Positions 59,801 to 64,000 of a DNA stretch of 64,000 bases are shown here, piece after piece. Positions within the stretch are counted from its first letter, which is position 1; each line of letters starts with the position of its first letter. The notes under the pieces were generated by a model that did not search any database, had not been told where the DNA came from, and saw only the letters and a program-made list of their open reading frames with translations. The position numbers and the translations under genes are program-made. The DNA is from Sulfopaludibacter sp035606355 (GTDB lineage: Bacteria > Acidobacteriota > Terriglobia > Bryobacterales > Bryobacteraceae), in NCBI GenBank assembly GCA_035606355.1, contig DATNFO010000031.1:124001-188000 (forward strand), given 5' to 3'.

Positions 59801-60650
59801 TTTCTGGCAGGCGAATCCCTACTCGGCCGGAGCTCCGGTGCAGTATATGGATTCCAACGGCTTCTCCGACTACAATGCGCTGCAGGTCGATCTCCGGCAG
59901 AAGACCTGGCACGGCTTGGAATTCGACGTGAACTACACGTGGAGCCATTCGCTCGGCTTAGCCAGCCCGAACGATTGGCAGGCTGCCAACGGTGCCATCT
60001 ACACGCTTCGCGACCTGCAACTGAGTTATGGGCCGACGCTCTATGACCTGCGGCACGTGGTACACGGCTCGGTAACTGCTGAACTGCCGTTCGGCAAGGG
60101 CCGCCACTGGTTAAACCATAATGGCGTCGCCAATCAGATACTGGGCGGCTGGATCGTCGGAGATATTCTGACGTTCCAGACTGGCGCGCCCATTCGAATT
60201 ACGTCCGGCTACCGCACCTTCAACGATTACGGTGATAGCGGAGTGATCCTCAACGGCATCACGGCAGCCGATCTGCAAAACTCCGTCGGCGTGTACCACG
60301 TAGGCGCCGCTCGTGGCGGCTATGTGGACGAGTTCAATCCGAAGTACCTGACGGCGATCGCGGGTGGGACGGCGAATCCAACCTACATCACGCCAAACTC
60401 CACGCCCGGGACTATCGGGCAGATCTTCTATCTGCACGGCCCGCACCAGACGTTCAACGACACGTCGATTTCCAAGAGCTTCCCGATCACCGAAAGGGTC
60501 CGCTTCGAGTTCCAGTCGGAGTTCTTGAACGTCTTCAACCATCCGACGTTTGGTGCTCCCAACGGAAGCATCCTATCGACCAGCTTCGGCCATGGCGGCG
60601 TCGCGGTTTCTCCGAGGAACATCGAGTTCCGTGGGAACGTCATCTTCTAA
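56835..60650 (+). CDS. TonB-dependent receptor 3, Oar-like
   Basis: 1271 residues; GGGGAG about 10 bases upstream of the ATG. Signal peptide ends near APAGAQ. Carboxypeptidase-regulatory-like domain (VQGTVSVTVTDPAGAVIPAAKLEL ... TYRFVGLNIGHYVL), plug (IDNLPIAGRDVTAFSRLAPGYNGT, VIQLSFVTRGGSNHFHGRLYEDLRNRDLNANSW), then a long beta-barrel with typical Asn/Tyr-rich loops. The C-terminus is RNIEFRGNVIF with a terminal Phe. Unlike the first two receptors it has a consensus promoter and a structured leader, which suggests different control. The next genes are separated by a stem-loop. Substrate unknown. Confidence 0.93.
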   Translation: MRQPSLRLFLLLFASLVIALTFVAPAGAQSVQGTVSVTVTDPAGAVIPAAKLELKDAGTNDLRTGFSQESGTYRFVGLNIGHYVLTVTKEGFNKSVIDPVVVEAARNTDVNVSLKIGATSSTVEVSASAQPVLETTSNMIASTIDPQQIDNLPIAGRDVTAFSRLAPGYNGTWDGAPAVAQGNNIDGVISSSSRMKFGGNAQPSVSPRIENIEEMTIQTDQLDMDQGFGASVIQLSFVTRGGSNHFHGRLYEDLRNRDLNANSWSNNGRGIPRAPYILNNFGGSLGGPILKNKLFFFGSFSMSKQPGSITAGNNVFTTGAQQGNFSYIGTDGSTHTVNVLNLVGGFNPALPHTINPIIAAEQGNINGALTGGVITPTSDPNLNSINWLVNSPVTNYYPAGRLDYNPTDNLRFHATMNMSQTIQPTSGAPQFPGQYFAAQAAGFKSIYATYSVGVDWNIKPTVVNQLKFGYLYNPVWNPLYTGAPLWLTGTGDVNWALGSSGVSFTLPISNFYPNFTLSDSVSWQKGRHQFKFGFTAWQEHDKYWNAPQGFPNYNLGLVTGDPALEPFTLAAFPGANTSQLTEAENLYATLVGRISSVNGQYGVDPKSKQYIQQPGSDFNLNELLRSGGVFAQDSWHVNSNLTINLGLRWDFVGDNYDLQGAYHNAQPQDIYGPTPVGMLFRPGLLGGDNDPNITARAHAYHGWYVTPQPQVGLAWHPDFKDGLLGSVMGKTVIRTGFSLRRYTEPQQYFWNQATNYGSAYFQQFFLNPNGNTGVQGSFAPGALNLGDKLPSFGFAPSGSYQSVIPLAPYTFNQLDTIGTIVNGINPNIKQPYTMSWNFGIQRQLGPSRVLEVRYNGNKSVHQWLSGNVNEVNIFNGFLSDFQTAQNNLNINSAHGISNSFANMGFAGQGGMPIFDAAFAGERVTNGALQDYSNSSFITNLKTGQAGRIANTLSGISGTAPYFCNMVGAAFAPCATNAGFTGKGAGYPINFWQANPYSAGAPVQYMDSNGFSDYNALQVDLRQKTWHGLEFDVNYTWSHSLGLASPNDWQAANGAIYTLRDLQLSYGPTLYDLRHVVHGSVTAELPFGKGRHWLNHNGVANQILGGWIVGDILTFQTGAPIRITSGYRTFNDYGDSGVILNGITAADLQNSVGVYHVGAARGGYVDEFNPKYLTAIAGGTANPTYITPNSTPGTIGQIFYLHGPHQTFNDTSISKSFPITERVRFEFQSEFLNVFNHPTFGAPNGSILSTSFGHGGVAVSPRNIEFRGNVIF

Positions 60651-60659
60651 TCTCCGAGT

Positions 60660-60692
60660 GGGGCAGCGGGAATCGCAAATGAACGCTGCCCC
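60660..60692 (+). terminator. 9-bp stem-loop after TonB receptor 3
   Basis: GGGGCAGCG and CGCTGCCCC pair perfectly around a 15-base loop, 10 bases after the stop codon. No T-run follows, so rho-independent termination is not assured. Confidence 0.45.
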
Positions 60693-60707
60693 ATGGATAC
60701 CTGGTAG

Positions 60708-60713
60708 TACGAT
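60708..60713 (+). promoter_or_regulatory. -10 box TACGAT of a likely leaderless transcript
   Basis: TACGAT ends 6 bases before the ATG at 60720. The intervening GTGGAG is too close to serve as a ribosome binding site. Confidence 0.4.
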
Positions 60714-60719
60714 GTGGAG

Positions 60720-61652
60720 ATGAGGAGCCACTGGCCAGTCCTTGTGATTGTCTCGGCGGGCGGGTTGCTGTTCGGCCAAACGGCCGGCAAGCAGGCGCCC
60801 GCCGATTCGTCTGCAGTTGCGGAACGCGCTCTGAAACTGGCTGAGGATGGCCGCTGCCAGGAAGCCCTGCCCTTGCTGAATCGTGCCGTGCCGCGCCTGG
60901 CCGATAAGCAACTTCTCCATCGAGCCGCCATGGGCCAGGCGCGCTGCGCCATGGCTCGCGAGGATGCGCAATCTGCCGTCTCCGCGCTCATGCTGCTGAA
61001 GCGCGAATTCCCCAGCGATCCCGAAGTGCTTTACATCTGCGTGCACTATTTCTCCGAACTCGCTGCGCGGACGTCCCAGGAACTCGCTGCCAAAGCTCCG
61101 TCGTCTTTCCAGGCGCGCCGTCTGGAAGCGGAGGCCTTCGAATCGCATGGAAAGTGGGATGAGGCCGCGGGCATGTATCGCGGCATTCTCAAACAGAATC
61201 CGAAGGAACCTGGAATTCACTATCGTCTGGGCCAGGTTCTCCTCGCCAAGGCCGGCGATTCCGGTCCGACTGACGAAGCGCGGGCCGAGTTTCAGAAAGA
61301 ACTGGAGGTGGACCCTCGCAATTCGGCGGTCGAGTTCACGCTGGGTGAATTGGACCGGCATGCCGGCCACCTGGATGACGCCCTGCGTCACTTCACCCGT
61401 GCCTCCCAGATCGATCCCGAGTTCGCCGAGGCGTACCTCGGGCTCGGCCTTTCGCTGGCCGCTGCCAACCGCTTCGCCGACGCGGTGAAGCCGTTCGAAA
61501 CTTACGTCAAGATGCAGCCGGACGACCCCACCGGCCATTATCAGCTCGCGGTGGCCTATGGACGAAGCGGAAACCGCGAAGGCGCGATGCGCGAAGCCGC
61601 AGCCCAAAAGGAGGCGGCCGCGCGGCAACACCCCGGCGGCGCGGGCCATTGA
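60720..61652 (+). CDS. exported tetratricopeptide-repeat protein
   Basis: 310 residues from the ATG at 60720 (a GTG at 60714 is possible). Signal peptide (HWPVLVIVSAGGLLFGQ). TPR units can be seen at ALKLAEDGRCQEALPLLNRAVP, AESHGKWDEAAGMYRGILKQNPKEPGIHYRLGQVLL, DEARAEFQKELEVDPRNSAVEFTLGELDRHAGHLDDALRHFTRASQIDPEFAEAYLGLGLSLAAANRFADAVKPFETYVKMQPDDPTGHYQLAVAYGRSG and onward. A scaffold for protein contacts in the periplasm. The stop overlaps the start of the CRTAC1-like gene (TGATG), so the two are one operon. Ends in an Ala/Gln-rich tail. Confidence 0.85.
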   Translation: MRSHWPVLVIVSAGGLLFGQTAGKQAPADSSAVAERALKLAEDGRCQEALPLLNRAVPRLADKQLLHRAAMGQARCAMAREDAQSAVSALMLLKREFPSDPEVLYICVHYFSELAARTSQELAAKAPSSFQARRLEAEAFESHGKWDEAAGMYRGILKQNPKEPGIHYRLGQVLLAKAGDSGPTDEARAEFQKELEVDPRNSAVEFTLGELDRHAGHLDDALRHFTRASQIDPEFAEAYLGLGLSLAAANRFADAVKPFETYVKMQPDDPTGHYQLAVAYGRSGNREGAMREAAAQKEAAARQHPGGAGH

Positions 61653-63340
61653 TGCCCTCTTTCGGACGCCGCCGGTTTCTACGGTCCATGGCGGGATGCG
61701 CGGGCGGCACGGTCTTGTCCCGGCTTCCATTCGCGCAAAGCGCCGCGCCCTTCTTTGAAGAGGTCCCGCCATCGGCGAGCGGCATTCACTGGACGCACAC
61801 CGGCGGGCTGTCGTCCAACATGTACCTGCCGGAAACCATCGGCCCGGGCTGCGCTTTTCTGGACTACGACAACGACGGCTGGATGGACATTTACCTGGTC
61901 AACAGCGGCCCTTGCGATTTCTACACGCCCGGCAAGCCGCTGAGCAACGCCCTCTACCGCAACAACCGCGACGGCACGTTCACTGACGTCACGCAGAAGG
62001 CTGGTGTGCACGGCAATGCGTACGGCATGGGCGTCGCGGTGGGCGACTACAACGGCGACGGCTTCCCGGACCTGTATGTCACCCAGTATCCGCACAGCAT
62101 TCTTTACCGCAACAACGGCGATGGCACATTCACCGACGTGACGGCGAAAGCCGGTGTCTCGGCGCCCGGGTGGAGCAGCAGCGCCGTGTGGTTCGATTAC
62201 GACAACGACGGCCGGTTGGATCTCTTCGTGTGCCGCTTCGGCCAATTCGCCAAAGCGACCGCGATCTTCTGCGGCAACCCCGATACCGGCGCGCACTATT
62301 ACTGCACTCCGAAGGTGGTCAAGCCTGCCAGTTGCTGGCTGTTCCATAACAACGGCGATGGCACGTTCACAGATGTCAGCCGCCAATCGGGAATCGCGGC
62401 TCTCGAATCGCGCGCCTGGGGCGTGGTGGCGGCGGACATTAATAATGACGGCTGGATGGATCTGTTCGTCAGCAATGACGGGCTCGCGAATTTTCTGCTC
62501 GCCAACCGCGGCGGCGGGAAGTTTGAAGACGTCGGGTTGGTTGCCGGGGTTGCCTACAACCAGGCAGGTGCGGCACGCTCCGGGATGGGCGTGGACGCGG
62601 TGGATTACAACTCCGACGGGAATACCGATCTCTTCGTGGCCAATATCGATCACGAAGATTACGCCCTCTTTCAAAATCAGGGCAAGGAGGCATTCGACGA
62701 CGTGGCCGCCCACGCGGGCATCGCTTCCGCCACTCACATGCTGAGCGGCTGGGGGCTTAAATTCTTCGATTTCGACAACGATGGCACGCTCGACCTGGTC
62801 ATGGCCAACGGCCACCCCGATACCATGGTCAAGACCCACACACCTTCGGTCGACTACCGCATGCCCATGCTGCTCATGCAGGGAACTGGAACGGGCTTCA
62901 AGAACGTCAGCGGGCAGGCGGGATCGGCCTTCGCGCGGCCGATCGCCGGACGCGGTCTCGCGGTGGGTGATTTCGATAACGACGGCGCACTGGACATGCT
63001 GGTCGCCGTCAACGACGGTGCGCCCATCCTGCTGCGGAACAACGCAGGCCGGCGCAATCACTGGCTGGGCGTGCGGCTGATCGGGCGCAAGGCCAATATC
63101 GATGCGGTCGGCGCCGCGGTGCGGTATCAGGCGGGCGCCCTCAAGCGCACCGTGCTCAAGCCGGGTGGCGGGAGCTTCCTTTCGTCGCACGATCCGCGTC
63201 TGGTCCTGGGGCTCGGGGCGGCGGAAAAAGTGGACTCGCTGGAGGTGCGCTGGCCCCGGCCGGGCGGCATCGAGCGCTTTGCAAATCTGCCGGTGGACCG
63301 CTACATTACCATCGTGGAGGGACAGGGATCGTGGAAGTAG
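61652..63340 (+). CDS. CRTAC1 / ASPIC-UnbV protein with FG-GAP repeats, Tat-exported
   Basis: 562 residues. The start overlaps the stop of the TPR gene. Tat signal MPSFGRRRFLRSMAGCAGGT. Repeated calcium-binding-like FG-GAP/VCBS motifs: DYDNDGWMDIYLVN, GDYNGDGFPDLYV, FDYDNDGRLDLFV, ADINNDGWMDLFV, VDYNSDGNTDLFVAN, FDFDNDGTLDLVMANG, GDFDNDGALDMLVA, which form an integrin-alpha-like propeller. The C-terminal ASPIC/UnbV domain is complete (HWLGVRLIGRKANIDAVGAAVRYQAG ... DPRLVLGLGAAEKVDSLEVRWPRPGG). In acidobacteria such proteins are regularly encoded with TPR proteins, as on both sides here. A surface-binding or matrix role is likely; no enzymatic residues are known for the family. Confidence 0.92.
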   Translation: MPSFGRRRFLRSMAGCAGGTVLSRLPFAQSAAPFFEEVPPSASGIHWTHTGGLSSNMYLPETIGPGCAFLDYDNDGWMDIYLVNSGPCDFYTPGKPLSNALYRNNRDGTFTDVTQKAGVHGNAYGMGVAVGDYNGDGFPDLYVTQYPHSILYRNNGDGTFTDVTAKAGVSAPGWSSSAVWFDYDNDGRLDLFVCRFGQFAKATAIFCGNPDTGAHYYCTPKVVKPASCWLFHNNGDGTFTDVSRQSGIAALESRAWGVVAADINNDGWMDLFVSNDGLANFLLANRGGGKFEDVGLVAGVAYNQAGAARSGMGVDAVDYNSDGNTDLFVANIDHEDYALFQNQGKEAFDDVAAHAGIASATHMLSGWGLKFFDFDNDGTLDLVMANGHPDTMVKTHTPSVDYRMPMLLMQGTGTGFKNVSGQAGSAFARPIAGRGLAVGDFDNDGALDMLVAVNDGAPILLRNNAGRRNHWLGVRLIGRKANIDAVGAAVRYQAGALKRTVLKPGGGSFLSSHDPRLVLGLGAAEKVDSLEVRWPRPGGIERFANLPVDRYITIVEGQGSWK

Positions 63341-64000
63341 CGCGGCTGGTCATCGCCGTGATGCTGGGTGTGGCGGCCCTTTCCGCTCAAACGCCGGCGG
63401 ACCCGGATCTCCGCGAGGGCATAGCCCTGACCACGCAGGGGCGGTTTGAGAAGGCCATCCCGCATTTTCTCGCGGCCGAAAGCCGGGGAGTCGAATCGTT
63501 CGCCCTCCGGTTCGACCTGGCGCTCTGCTATGTCGGCGTGCGGCAGTTCCCGGACGCCATCCGCATTTTGTCGGCTCTGCCCCCCGGGCCGAACACCGCG
63601 CAAGTGAAGGACCTGCTGGCGCAAGCGTATGTCGGGGATCGTCAGGCCGACGCCGCGTGGAAAGCGTTTCAGGAAGCAGCATCGCTCGCCCCGGATCGCG
63701 AACGGCTCTACGTTCTGGTGTCGCAGGCTTGCCTTGACGAGGGGCTGACCGACATGGGGCTTCGGGTGGTGGAAACCGGGCTTAAGAAGCTGCCCGGCTC
63801 GGCCCGGCTCCATTTCCAACGCGGCATCTTCGCCGCACAGAATGACGATAACGAAGAGGCCCGCAAAGAATTCGCCGAGGCGCGGAAACTTGGGCCCGGC
63901 TCCGATATCGCGTATATCGCCGAGGCGGAGCAGGCCCTCATCGAAGGGCGCATGACGGATGTCATCCGTTCGACGCGCGCCGGAATCCATGCGGGTTATG
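63331..64000 (+). CDS. exported TPR protein, 5' part
   Basis: Runs off the window; 223 codons are seen. The GTG start at 63331 overlaps the end of the CRTAC1-like gene by 10 bases and is preceded by GGAGG and AGGG. Signal peptide VEVARLVIAVMLGVAALSAQ. TPR-type helices follow: LREGIALTTQGRFEKAIPHFLAAESRG, FALRFDLALCYVGVRQFPDAIRILSAL, VKDLLAQAYVGDRQADAAWKAFQEAASLAPDRERLY, ARLHFQRGIFAAQNDDNEEARKEFAEARKLGPGS. Third gene of the TPR/CRTAC1/TPR operon. Its C-terminus is not visible. Confidence 0.85.
   Translation, partial: MEVARLVIAVMLGVAALSAQTPADPDLREGIALTTQGRFEKAIPHFLAAESRGVESFALRFDLALCYVGVRQFPDAIRILSALPPGPNTAQVKDLLAQAYVGDRQADAAWKAFQEAASLAPDRERLYVLVSQACLDEGLTDMGLRVVETGLKKLPGSARLHFQRGIFAAQNDDNEEARKEFAEARKLGPGSDIAYIAEAEQALIEGRMTDVIRSTRAGIHAGY

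Noticed and set aside
61679..63190. 503-codon reading frame on the minus strand
   Set aside because: Antisense of the repeated Asp/Asn/Gly codons of the FG-GAP motifs in the CRTAC1-like gene.
1..64000. tRNA, rRNA genes, prophage or insertion-sequence transposases
   Set aside because: None could be recognised on either strand in this window.

Overview
The window looks like chromosomal DNA of an acidobacterium, most likely of the Bryobacteraceae / Candidatus Solibacter type. The support is: three very large Oar-like TonB-dependent receptors with an N-terminal carboxypeptidase-regulatory-like domain; three members of the soil-associated TIGR03435 family; a PadR regulator next to an acidobacterial-type duplicated MacB/FtsX permease; GC-rich, closely packed genes; PEP-CTERM-like proteins; and a PQQ dehydrogenase with a fused cytochrome c. 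This is inference from gene content, since no rRNA gene is present.

Region by region. Positions 1-16.5 kb are a plant-polysaccharide locus: two CE1/esterase-D-type esterases, a membrane-anchored malectin protein with a cytoplasmic regulatory-like N-terminus, two TonB receptors that share a promoter architecture, a GH3 beta-xylosidase/glucosidase and a ThuA-like protein. Positions 16.5-24.6 kb hold a polytopic transporter-like protein, the PadR/permease pair, a small membrane protein, the largest block of an intergenic repeat family, and a deletion scar where two divergent genes (a transmembrane sensor-like gene and a GH106-type rhamnosidase) both lost their 5' ends. Positions 24.6-28.4 kb carry the TIGR03435 cluster, an orphan gene and a PEP-CTERM relic; 28.5-31.4 kb is a GH115 alpha-glucuronidase. 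Positions 31.4-42.2 kb are a complete kdp potassium-uptake region, kdpD(C-terminal kinase)-kdpE-orf27-kdpF-A-B-C-porin-kdpD(N-terminal)-kdpD(N-terminal): KdpD is split and its sensor half is duplicated. Positions 42.3-45.9 kb encode a Ser/Thr kinase fused through a membrane helix to an active-type M16 zinc peptidase, followed with a 4-base overlap by a Tat-signal M16 partner that lacks the zinc motif. Positions 46.3-56.6 kb hold a sortilin/BNR-repeat protein, a beta-propeller sensor kinase, a PEP-CTERM protein, a NarL-type regulator and a PQQ dehydrogenase. Positions 56.7-64 kb hold a third TonB receptor with a structured leader, then an overlapping TPR / CRTAC1-ASPIC / TPR gene set that runs off the window.

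The most unusual non-coding signal is a composite repeat family at four sites (about 2.43-2.9, 10.94-11.25, 22.27-22.96 and 45.95-46.19 kb). Each copy is built around a 35-bp-arm hairpin with an 18-nt loop. 77-bp A units always lie on one side of the loop and roughly 83-bp C units on the other. Copy number and orientation vary, but the order does not. Each copy sits beside at least one gene 3' end.

A second genome-style signal is that many genes have a TANNNT box ending only 5-9 bases before the start codon and no ribosome binding site, which suggests leaderless transcripts.
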